From JADJEK01 sp052034255 (GTDB lineage Bacteria > Planctomycetota > B15-G4 > JADJEK01), in the NCBI GenBank assembly GCA_052034255.1, contig JBPOIU010000104.1, forward strand, positions 11,403 through 75,402: 64,000 bases of DNA. The letters are read 5' to 3'. The notes beneath the pieces were generated by a model that did not search any database, was not told where the DNA came from, and saw nothing but the letters and a program-made list of their open reading frames with translations. Both the position numbers and the translations under genes were made by a program. Position 1 is the stretch's first letter; each line of letters starts with the position of its first letter. This document shows positions 53,535-61,280 of the stretch, one piece after another.

Positions 53535-54470
53535 ATGCGTATCGCCTTCTTTGGAACGTCGACGTTCGCCGTACCCGTGCTCGCGCGACTCGCGCGGTCG
53601 CGGCACGGCGTGACTCTCGTCGTCACGCGCCCGGACGCCGAGAAGGGCCGTGGCCGCAAAGTCGAGGCATCGCCGGTCGCGAACCTGGCGAGCGAGCTCG
53701 GACTACCGACACACAAGCCGGCGCGCGTGAACGCGCCCGAATCGGTCGACGTGATCCGCGCGGCGGACGCGGACTTCTTCGTGGTCGTCGCGTACGGCCA
53801 GATCCTGCGCGAGCCGCTGCTGTCGCTGGCGCCGCTCGGCATCGTGAATCTGCACGGCTCGCTGTTGCCGCATCTGCGCGGTGCGGCGCCGATCGCGCGC
53901 GCCATTCAACGCGGCGAGACGACGACCGGTGTCACGTTGCAGTTCCTGAAACTCGAACTCGACGCCGGCGACGTCATCGACGCCGAGCCGATGGCGATCC
54001 TCGAAGACGAAACCACCGGCGCGCTGACCGATCGCATGGCGCCGATCGCCGCGGAGCTGCTGGCGCGTAATCTCGAACGACTCGAAGCGCGCACGGCGCC
54101 GCGCACGCCGCAGGATCCAGCGCGCGTCTCGTTCGCGCCGCCTCTCGACAAGAACGAGGGGCGTATCGACTGGTCCACGACGGCAGCGAAACTGCGCGAT
54201 CATGTGCGCGCGATGACGCCGTGGCCGGGCGCGGCGACGATGTTGCGCGTGCCGGGCAAGCCCGACGAGCGCATCGTGCTGCGCAAAGTCGGCATCGCGA
54301 ATGGACACGGAGCGCCCGGCGCGATCCTGTCGACCTCCAACGAATTCGTCGTCGCCTGCGGCGACGGCGCAGTGCGCATCGATCGACTGCTGCGCGCGGG
54401 AAAGAGCGAACTCGACGCGGCCGCGTTCCTACGCGGATTCCGCTTCACACCAGGGACGTGTTTCTCATGA
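53535..54470 (+). CDS. fmt: Methionyl-tRNA formyltransferase
   Basis: The 311-residue enzyme formylates initiator Met-tRNA. VNLHGSLLPHLRGAAPI (104-120) contains Asn105, His107 and the family loop; Asp143 lies in LELDAGDVI. The C-terminal OB domain carries VRAMTPWPGA. Its stop overlaps the rsmB start (ATGA), the usual fmt-rsmB pairing. Confidence 0.96.
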   Translation: MRIAFFGTSTFAVPVLARLARSRHGVTLVVTRPDAEKGRGRKVEASPVANLASELGLPTHKPARVNAPESVDVIRAADADFFVVVAYGQILREPLLSLAPLGIVNLHGSLLPHLRGAAPIARAIQRGETTTGVTLQFLKLELDAGDVIDAEPMAILEDETTGALTDRMAPIAAELLARNLERLEARTAPRTPQDPARVSFAPPLDKNEGRIDWSTTAAKLRDHVRAMTPWPGAATMLRVPGKPDERIVLRKVGIANGHGAPGAILSTSNEFVVACGDGAVRIDRLLRAGKSELDAAAFLRGFRFTPGTCFS

Positions 54471-56164
54471 GCGAGCAAGGTTCCGGACGCGGTGGCCACG
54501 GTGGGCGCGCGGGTGGCGGCAAGTCGTTCCACAAGGGATTCAAGAATCCCGGCGGCAAGGGCAAGCCATTCGGCAAGAGCGGCACCGGATCGGGCGGCGG
54601 CTTCGGTCGCGGCAAGTTCGGAGGTGGCGGCGGCCGGGGCGGAGACGATCGAGGTGGTGGAGGCGGCGGAGGCGGGCGCCGACCGTTCGGTTCGTCCGGA
54701 CCGCGCAAGCCGTTCGGTCCGCGCCGGTTCGACGGTCCGAATCAATCGCTGCCGCCGCGCGAGGATGCGCGCTCGTTGGCGCTGAAGGCGCTGATGCGTC
54801 TGGAAGACGAGCGGCTCGCGATGATCACCGAGCTCGGTGACGACCTGTTGCCGGAGCAGGAGCTCGACGCGCGTTCGCACCGCTTCTTCCTCGAACTCGT
54901 CTACGGCGTTCTGCGTCGACGGCTGACGATCGACTGCGTGATCGCCGCGCACTGTGCGGAACCGATCAGCCGCGTCGAACCCGACTGTCTGAACGCGATG
55001 CGTCTCGGCATCTATCAACTGTTGTTCTTGGACGGCGTGCCGCCATTCGCCGCGATCTCGGCGACCGTCGATCTGGTCGGTCATCGGCATCCGGGCATTC
55101 GCGCGCTCGTGAACGCGGTGTTGCGCACGGTGTCGCGCGAAACGAACAAGGTGCCGCTCGACCAAGATCGCGGCGGAGCGAGCCCGCGCCGCCGCTTCAT
55201 GCCGTCGGAGAACGCGGTCTGCTTCTTCTCGAAGAACGTGTTCGCGGATCCCACCGAGAATCGCGCGCTGCATCTCGCGCAGATCCATTCGCATCCGGTG
55301 TTCCTCGTCGAGCGCTGGTTGAAGCAATACGACGCGTCGCTGGTCGAAGAGATGCTCGCGGCCGGCAATCGCAAGCCGCGCGTGTCGGTCCGCGTCAATC
55401 GCTTGCGCACGGATCGCGAAGGGCTCGCGCGGCGGCTCGAGACCGAGCAGATCGCGTCGGGGCCCGGCGTGCTGCCCGAGTCGTTGTTACTCGACGCGTC
55501 CGCGGCCGAGGCCGTGAAGACCTCTGCGTTCAAAGAAGGGCTGTTCTACGTGCAGGACGAGGCGGCGATGAAAGTCGCGGTCGCACTCGATCCGAAGCCC
55601 GACGAACGCATCCTCGACCTGTGTGCGGCGCCCGGCGGCAAGACCACGCATCTCGCCGAGATCGCCGGGGATCGCGCGCGCGTCGTCGCCGTGGATCGTG
55701 ATGCGACGCGGCTGGAGCGCGTGGCCGAGAACGTCGCGCGGCTCGGCATCAAGAACGTCGTGACGGTGGTCTACAACCCGTTGCTCGAATCCGTCGAAGA
55801 GCCGCTGCCGGACGACCTGCGCGGTTTGTTCGATGCGATCTTGATCGACGCGCCGTGCTCGAACACGGGTGTGCTCGCGCGTCGCCCGGAAGTGCGCTGG
55901 CGCGTCAGTGCGGAAGCGATTCGCGCGATGGCGGAGCGCGGCCGCAAGTTGCTCGACTTCGCGGTGAAGCATCTGCGTCCCGGTGGACGGCTCGTGTATT
56001 CGACCTGCAGCCTCGAGCCCGAGGAGAACGCGGAACTCATCGAACGCGCGTTGGTCGGACAGCCGACGTTGGAACTCGTGCGGCAAGAAGAAACGCTGCC
56101 ATCGGTCAAGGGACCGGATGGAGGCTACTTCGCCGTGTTGAAGGCGTCGACGTCCGGCAGGTGA
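54467..56164 (+). CDS. rsmB: 16S rRNA (cytosine-967-C5) methyltransferase with a glycine/arginine-rich N-terminus
   Basis: The 565-residue protein is longer than E. coli RsmB (429). Residues 1-~90 are nearly all Gly, Arg, Lys, Ser and Phe (for example GGGFGRGKFGGGGGRGG), an RGG-like disordered tail. Residues ~100-260 match the NusB-like N-terminal domain (LALKALMRLEDER, LVYGVLRRRL). The Rossmann methyltransferase has DLCAAPGGKTTHLAE, DAPCSNTGVLARRPE with Cys464 and YSTCSLEPEEN with Cys514. The start overlaps fmt. Confidence 0.93.
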   Translation: MSEQGSGRGGHGGRAGGGKSFHKGFKNPGGKGKPFGKSGTGSGGGFGRGKFGGGGGRGGDDRGGGGGGGGRRPFGSSGPRKPFGPRRFDGPNQSLPPREDARSLALKALMRLEDERLAMITELGDDLLPEQELDARSHRFFLELVYGVLRRRLTIDCVIAAHCAEPISRVEPDCLNAMRLGIYQLLFLDGVPPFAAISATVDLVGHRHPGIRALVNAVLRTVSRETNKVPLDQDRGGASPRRRFMPSENAVCFFSKNVFADPTENRALHLAQIHSHPVFLVERWLKQYDASLVEEMLAAGNRKPRVSVRVNRLRTDREGLARRLETEQIASGPGVLPESLLLDASAAEAVKTSAFKEGLFYVQDEAAMKVAVALDPKPDERILDLCAAPGGKTTHLAEIAGDRARVVAVDRDATRLERVAENVARLGIKNVVTVVYNPLLESVEEPLPDDLRGLFDAILIDAPCSNTGVLARRPEVRWRVSAEAIRAMAERGRKLLDFAVKHLRPGGRLVYSTCSLEPEENAELIERALVGQPTLELVRQEETLPSVKGPDGGYFAVLKASTSGR

Positions 56165-56174
56165 CGACGCGCCG

Positions 56175-56561
56175 ATGACGGGCATCTTCGACAACCCCGG
56201 TTCACGAACGTCGACGCGTGGGAAGTTCGCCGTCCTGTTCTGTCTCGGGGCGTTCGTCGGGTGTTGCGTGAGCCTCCTTTTCATCGAGGGCCGCGGCATC
56301 AGGTGGGGCCGATTCGGCAGCGGGCCTCGGATGTTGATCCCGATCGTCGACGCCAACGAAGAGTTGTGGATGTTCGCGGGCTTGGCGCTCGTCGTCGGCT
56401 GTCTGGTCGTTCGAACCGGCGACGACCTGTGGAGCACGGATGCGTTCAAATCCAGTTTGTCGTTGTCGCTCGAAGAGCGCTACGCGGCGAAACGCTGGAC
56501 GACGCTCGGCATGGCGATCGGAGCCGCGCTCGTGGTGATCGCGATCGTCCGATCGCATTGA
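56175..56561 (+). CDS. Small membrane protein of unknown function
   Basis: The 128-residue protein has three hydrophobic stretches: FAVLFCLGAFVGCCVSLLF, LWMFAGLALVVGCLVV and LGMAIGAALVVIAIV. It begins 10 bases after rsmB. No family was recognised. Confidence 0.65.
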   Translation: MTGIFDNPGSRTSTRGKFAVLFCLGAFVGCCVSLLFIEGRGIRWGRFGSGPRMLIPIVDANEELWMFAGLALVVGCLVVRTGDDLWSTDAFKSSLSLSLEERYAAKRWTTLGMAIGAALVVIAIVRSH

Positions 56562-56612
56562 CGCCGCTTTCGTACGTGGTCTCCGCCAGCGCGCCGCTGC
56601 TACGCTGCGCGC

Positions 56613-57437
56613 GTGTTCCTCCACTACAACACCAACGGTTTCGCGCACCACCGGCTCGACGACGCGGTGTCGTTGCTCGCGGATCTCGGCTACGACGGCA
56701 TCGCACTGACGCCGGACGTCCATCACCTCGATCCGTATCGAGCTTCGGCCACCGAGATCGACGCGTTTCGCGCGCGCCTCGAACGCTTGAATCTCGGCGT
56801 GACGATCGAGGGCGGTGCGCGCTTCGTCCTCGATCCCGGTCGCAAGCATTGGCCGACCTTGCTGTCGCCGCGCGGAGCGTTCGAGCGCCGCCAGGACTTC
56901 TACGTGCGTCTCATCGATCTCGCGGAGCGCGTCGGCGCCCCGCTCGTGTCGATTTGGTCGGGCGCGAGTGAAGACGTCACCGCGTCGCTCGATGCGCAAC
57001 TCGACGTGTTGGCAGAGCGGTTGCGCCCCGTGCTCGACCACGCGAAGACACGCAACGTCGCACTCACGTTCGAGCCCGAGCCTGGCATGCTCATCGACAC
57101 GCTGGCGATGTATGCGCGACTGAAGCAGCGCGTGCCGTCGTTACCGCTGACGATCGACACCGGACATCTCGCCGCGAGCGAGACGGAGCCGTACGGAGCC
57201 CACATCGAAGCGCACGCGAAGGACCTGCTCTACGTGCAGATCGACGACGCACCGAAGGGGCGGCACGAGCATCTGTTCTTCGGCGAAGGAGTCCTCGACT
57301 TCGGGGATATCGCGCACGCGCTGAACACGATCGACTATCGCGGCGTCGTCGCCGTCGAACTCTCGCGGCATTCGCACGACGCCGTGAACACCGCTCGGCG
57401 CGCGGCCGAGTTCCTGCGCAAGCACGATCACGCGTGA
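56613..57437 (+). CDS. Sugar phosphate isomerase/epimerase-like TIM-barrel protein
   Basis: The 274-residue protein resembles the AP-endonuclease-2/xylose isomerase-like barrel. DDAVSLLADLGYDGIALTPD is the opening strand-helix; LTFEPEPGMLI carries a metal-ligand Glu; LTIDTGHLAASE gives Asp and His; VQIDDAPKGRHEHLFFGEG continues; and VAVELSRHSHDA gives the last Glu. The family includes EboF-like and hydroxypyruvate isomerase-like proteins. The substrate is unknown and no partner enzyme is adjacent. It starts with GTG. Confidence 0.78.
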   Translation: MFLHYNTNGFAHHRLDDAVSLLADLGYDGIALTPDVHHLDPYRASATEIDAFRARLERLNLGVTIEGGARFVLDPGRKHWPTLLSPRGAFERRQDFYVRLIDLAERVGAPLVSIWSGASEDVTASLDAQLDVLAERLRPVLDHAKTRNVALTFEPEPGMLIDTLAMYARLKQRVPSLPLTIDTGHLAASETEPYGAHIEAHAKDLLYVQIDDAPKGRHEHLFFGEGVLDFGDIAHALNTIDYRGVVAVELSRHSHDAVNTARRAAEFLRKHDHA

Positions 57438-57641
57438 ACGAGTCCGAACGCCGCGCTCGGCGACGTGTTTCGAGAAGGCTCGTGCGGAACACCGAACCGT
57501 GCGACGGACGAAGCGTTGTCGTCTGGGCAGTTGCACCCGAACGACCCGGCGCTAGTTTGGGCTTCGGAGTTGGTTGGCGGTGGTGCTCGTCGTGATCCCG
57601 GCTGCCCGAGTGCCACCGTTCGTTGCGGGGAGGCTCCCCGT

Positions 57642-57854
57642 TTGATCGACGATGTGAACGCGACTCGCGAAACGACGTCGTTTCGCGTCTGTCCGACGGT
57701 GCAAGACACCGTCGAGGCGCCGCTATTTCGTCAAGTGATCACCGAGGACACCTGCTTCACGAGGCAGGGCCGCGGATATCACAAGTGCTGTAAGTGTCAG
57801 CACTTCGAAACGAAGCGCGCCATCAACGGCATCCGCGCGGTGTCGTTGGAGTAG
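57642..57854 (+). CDS. Small cysteine-rich protein, candidate metal-binding
   Basis: The 70-residue reading starts at TTG with GGGAGG eight bases before it. It has five cysteines (17, 38, 49, 50, 52) and histidines at 47 and 54; the phrase CFTRQGRGYHKCCKCQHF looks like a compact zinc or iron site. Two strong inverted repeats lie in the DNA of its first half, so the region might instead work as RNA. The reading stays open far upstream, but that part is poor. It stands alone between convergent genes. Confidence 0.45.
   Translation: MIDDVNATRETTSFRVCPTVQDTVEAPLFRQVITEDTCFTRQGRGYHKCCKCQHFETKRAINGIRAVSLE
57666..57687. repeat. 22-base perfect palindrome
   Basis: The arms CGCGAAACGAC and GTCGTTTCGCG abut with no loop. 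Seven bases later a second hairpin, CGACGGTG-CAAGA-CACCGTCG, lies at 57694-57714. Both are inside the small cysteine-rich reading. Confidence 0.7.
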
Positions 57855-58014
57855 ACGCCGGGGCGAGACGTCGATGCGCAGCGTCCGCGCGAACACCTCG
57901 CGCGCACGGGAGCTCGTCGGTGCCCCCCGTTCGGTGGCGCGCGATGCAGCGGAGCCGGAGCATCGACGAGCGTGTTCACGAACTCGAGGACGCAAGACAG
58001 CGTCCTGAATCGGC

Positions 58015-59253
58015 TCACACCCGCGCCTTCACCATGTCCGTGATCTCTTCGTCTTCGAGCAGGCGCGGGGAGTTCTTGCCGGCGTCGAGCAGCAGCGTCA
58101 CGAGGTCGTCGCGGACCGGGAAGCCGTGGCTCTCGAGCCACCACGACGCGTTGCTCTTGCCGCTCATCGGGCCGATGCGGATCACCTGCGCCTTGCCGAA
58201 CGGGGTGGCCGGAACGCCTGAATAGACGGCGTCCGCGAGTTCGACGTCGCCCTTCTTCAGGGCCTTCACGACCGCTGCCGCGTGGACGCCGGTCGCGGTC
58301 TCGAACGCGTCGCGGCCGAACACCGGATAGTTGTGCGGGATGTCGACGACGGTCGCCTTCGCCGCGGCCTCGCAGTACTCGCCGAGCGCGGTGAGATCGT
58401 TGTCGATCCAACCCAGCAGCTTGAGGTTCACGAGGATCAAGTCCATCGGCGCGTTGCCGGACCGTTCGCCGATGCCGAGCGCCGAACCGTGGACGCGGTC
58501 CGCGCCGGCTTCGATCGCGGCGATGACGTTCGCGATGCCGAGGCCGCGGTCCTGATGGCCGTGCCAATCGATGCCGATGTCCTTGTTCGGCGCTTTGCGC
58601 TGGACGAGCTTCTTCGCGAAGCGGATCAGCGCGCGCACGCCGTCGGGCGTCGCGTGGCCGCACGTGTCGCAGAAGCACAGCCGCTTCGCACCGAGATCGA
58701 TCGCGAGTCCGTAGAGCTTCTCGAGCGTCTCGGGATTCGCGCGCGTCGTGTCCTCGGTCACGTACATGACCGGCAGATCGTTCTTCTGCGCGAAGGACAG
58801 CGCGTCCTCCGTCGACTTCAGCATGCGATCGAGGCTCCACTCCTCGGTGAAGGCGCGGATCTTGCTCGAGCCGATGAACGCGCAGACTTCGAGCGGCATG
58901 CCGAGCTTCTGCGTCAAGTCGACGACGGGAGCGATGTCGGTGACGACCGTGCGGCACGCGACGTTCGCGCCGATCTTCAAGTTCGACGACTTGATCTCGC
59001 GCGCGAGCGCCTCGATGTGACTGAGGTGGAACGGACCGGCGCCGGGCAGACCGAGGTTCGCCGTGTCGATGCCGAGGCGATCCATCAGGTGCAGCAGCTC
59101 GATCTTCTTCGCGATGGAGGGGTTCGTGACGGCGGGGCTCTGCAAGCCGTCGCGCAGCGTCTCGTCGTCGAACATCACACGCCGTTGCGGCTTCGGCGCG
59201 TACATGTCGGCCTTGTTCCAGTCGAAGATCAGGTCGTCGAGACGTTCGGACAT
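58015..59253 (-). CDS. HMGL-like DRE-TIM metallolyase (isopropylmalate/homocitrate synthase family)
   Basis: The 412-residue protein has FDDETLRDGLQSP (28-40), where DETLRDG replaces the usual DxTxRDG, plus DTCGHATPDGVRAL and DWHGHQDRGLGIANVIAAIEAGA, read in parts, with the HxH metal ligands, and GIGERSGNAPMDL. These mark the DRE-TIM family acting on acetyl-CoA or acyl-CoA. No LeuA C-terminal regulatory domain is visible. The substrate cannot be set by sequence here. It is convergent with the small cysteine-rich gene. Confidence 0.85.
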   Translation of the reverse strand: MSERLDDLIFDWNKADMYAPKPQRRVMFDDETLRDGLQSPAVTNPSIAKKIELLHLMDRLGIDTANLGLPGAGPFHLSHIEALAREIKSSNLKIGANVACRTVVTDIAPVVDLTQKLGMPLEVCAFIGSSKIRAFTEEWSLDRMLKSTEDALSFAQKNDLPVMYVTEDTTRANPETLEKLYGLAIDLGAKRLCFCDTCGHATPDGVRALIRFAKKLVQRKAPNKDIGIDWHGHQDRGLGIANVIAAIEAGADRVHGSALGIGERSGNAPMDLILVNLKLLGWIDNDLTALGEYCEAAAKATVVDIPHNYPVFGRDAFETATGVHAAAVVKALKKGDVELADAVYSGVPATPFGKAQVIRIGPMSGKSNASWWLESHGFPVRDDLVTLLLDAGKNSPRLLEDEEITDMVKARV

Positions 59254-59348
59254 CGCGCTGCTCCCATGCGCCGCGGGCCCATTTCGAGCCAGGGCGGCGA
59301 ATGGCGCATTGTGGGCGAAGACCGCGAAGGCAACAAGCCGCCACTCCG

Positions 59349-59363
59349 CGCGACTTCGTCGCG
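59349..59363 (-). terminator. Small hairpin after the secreted protein gene at 59378
   Basis: Arms CGCGAC and GTCGCG flank a 3-base loop, 14 bases after the stop at 59378. No T-run, so a terminator role is weak. Confidence 0.3.
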
Positions 59364-59377
59364 GGCCGATTCGTCGC

Positions 59378-60388
59378 CTACGGCCCGACCGTGAAGTCCT
59401 CGAACCGCGCCCGGATCCCGGCCGGCGCGTTCAGGGAGTACGTCATCGGTCCGACCTCGAGAGTCGCCGGAAGGTCCGGTCGCACGTGCGATCGCAACAG
59501 TTGCCATTGCAACGCGCCGACGGGCCGCGCGAACAGCGTGAAGGTCGCTCCCTGCCGCACGATGCGGAGTTCGGAGTCCATCGCTGCGCCCGGATGCAGG
59601 ACGTAGTCGCTGACCGAGTCGTTCGTGGTCTTGTCCTCGAACGCGAACGGCACGACGCCGTCTCCGCCCCCGATCGCGACGTGCACCCAATCCAGCGCAC
59701 CCGGCGCATTCAGCGGCGAGCGCGCGACGAGCCCCGCCAGCCGATAGAACGGCGCGGGCGGCTGATTCGGCGCCGCGGGATCGAACACGTGCACGGTCGC
59801 GCGGACGTCGAAGTCGCCAGTGATGGGCTTCAACACCGCCGGCCCCTCGTGATCGTTGAACCAAATCGAGGTCGGCCCGGTCTGGATCGGCTCGAGCTCG
59901 AGCGCGCCACCTTGTAGTGCATGCGTCATCAGGGCGCCGTTGTGCACGGTCCACGAGGCGGCGAGCGTCGGTGACTCGAAGTCGTCCGACAACACGGAGA
60001 CGGGCTCGATCATGGTCGCGAGCGCTTGGGTCGGCGTCAGGGTGGCGCCGTGCAACACGGCCGCTTGCGTGAAGACGGGGACGAGCGGCAACGCCGAGGG
60101 GAGGACGCCGCTGACGGCGACCGAGCCTTGCGCATCGGCGGGCAGCACGAACAGCACCGTCCACGGCAGGTTCAGCGCGAAGCAGGCGTTGTATTGCGGA
60201 ACGCACGGCCCCGCGCCGAGCCCGCTGAAGCCCGCGAAGAGCGCCACGGTGTCTCCGGGTTGTGCGCCTGTGATCGCCAGCGACACGGGTTGCCCGACGA
60301 CGAACGGAGATTGGGTCAACGACTGCGCGGACGCGACCTCGGCGACGGTGCCGAGGCAAAGAAGGACTCCGAGAGCCACGCGAAGCAT
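59378..60388 (-). CDS. Secreted protein with jellyroll-like C-terminus
   Basis: The 336-residue product has a signal peptide (LGVLLCLGTVAEVASA) and GGAGG six bases before the ATG. Residues ~25-120 resemble a short planctomycete-type beta domain (QPVSLAITGAQPGDTVALF). From about 135, DDFESPTLAASWTV then GDFDVRATVHVFDP and GLVARSP look like a DUF1349/concanavalin-type sandwich. It is divergent from the ECF sigma gene. The role is unknown. Confidence 0.7.
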   Translation of the reverse strand: MLRVALGVLLCLGTVAEVASAQSLTQSPFVVGQPVSLAITGAQPGDTVALFAGFSGLGAGPCVPQYNACFALNLPWTVLFVLPADAQGSVAVSGVLPSALPLVPVFTQAAVLHGATLTPTQALATMIEPVSVLSDDFESPTLAASWTVHNGALMTHALQGGALELEPIQTGPTSIWFNDHEGPAVLKPITGDFDVRATVHVFDPAAPNQPPAPFYRLAGLVARSPLNAPGALDWVHVAIGGGDGVVPFAFEDKTTNDSVSDYVLHPGAAMDSELRIVRQGATFTLFARPVGALQWQLLRSHVRPDLPATLEVGPMTYSLNAPAGIRARFEDFTVGP

Positions 60389-60609
60389 CGAGGACCTCCA
60401 AGCCGCAGAATGCCACGGCTTCGGGAGCCGGTGCGCATCAACGCAGTTCGAACCCGCACGGCCCGCCACCGAACGCGCCAAGACTCGCCGAATTCGGCAC
60501 GACGGAGCGAACGGAAATCGAATCCCTCTTGGTCAGGGCGAACGGGGACGCGCACCAAGGCGGTGGTCCCGATTGCCGAGCGGCCTGGCTTCGGACTACA
60601 ACCGTGGTC

Positions 60610-61203
60610 ATGCCGGAAGCCGCCGAGGTCACCCAACTGCTGGAACTTGCGCGCTCGGGCGACGGCGTCGCGATCGAGCGGCTGTTGCCATTGCTCTACG
60701 ACGAGTTGCGCGGTCTCGCGCAAAGGCAGCTTTCGCGCGAACGCAAGGACCACACGCTGCAAGCGACGGCGCTCGTCCACGAGGCCTTCTTGAAGCTCGT
60801 GGTCCAGGACAAGCAGTCGTACGCGAACCGCGCGCAATTCGTCGCGCTGGCGGCGACCGCGATGCGCCGGGTCCTCGTCAATCACGCCGTCGCGCGCAAG
60901 ACCGACAAGCGGGGCGGCGCGCTGGCCCGGGTCACGCTCGACGAGGTCGCGGAAGCCCTCGAGGATCGGGTCGCCGACATCGAGGCGTTGGATGTCGCCC
61001 TGAAGAAGCTCGAACGACTCGATCCGACCAAGGCCCGCCTTGTCGAACTGCGTTTCTTCGCCGGGCTGACGATGGAAGATGCGGCGCAAAGCCTTGGCGT
61101 TCCATTGCGTACGGCCGAACGACAATGGCGGATGGCGCGCGCTTGGTTGCAACAAGCGCTTGCTGATCCTGGCCCTGCATCGGACACTCCACCCGCGCCA
61201 TAG
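60610..61203 (+). CDS. ECF sigma factor of the planctomycete HTL type
   Basis: The 197-residue protein has LLPLLYDELRGLAQRQLSRER, read in parts, and DHTLQATALVHEAFLKLV, the hallmark of the TIGR02999-like ECF group. Region 4 is KARLVELRFFAGLTMEDAAQ then SLGVPLRTAERQWRMARAWL. No anti-sigma gene is adjacent, and the C25 peptidase 77 bases downstream may be a target or chance neighbour. Confidence 0.92.
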   Translation: MPEAAEVTQLLELARSGDGVAIERLLPLLYDELRGLAQRQLSRERKDHTLQATALVHEAFLKLVVQDKQSYANRAQFVALAATAMRRVLVNHAVARKTDKRGGALARVTLDEVAEALEDRVADIEALDVALKKLERLDPTKARLVELRFFAGLTMEDAAQSLGVPLRTAERQWRMARAWLQQALADPGPASDTPPAP

Positions 61204-61280
61204 AGCGCTCGTCCGACGAACTTCGAGATTCCGTGGCGGGAGAAGGACGCGCGTCCTGCGTCCAGCGGCAGGAGGCCAAT

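Noticed and set aside
57465..57641. Upstream extension of the small cysteine-rich reading
   Set aside because: The extra residues have no pattern, while GGGAGG sits correctly before the TTG at 57642.
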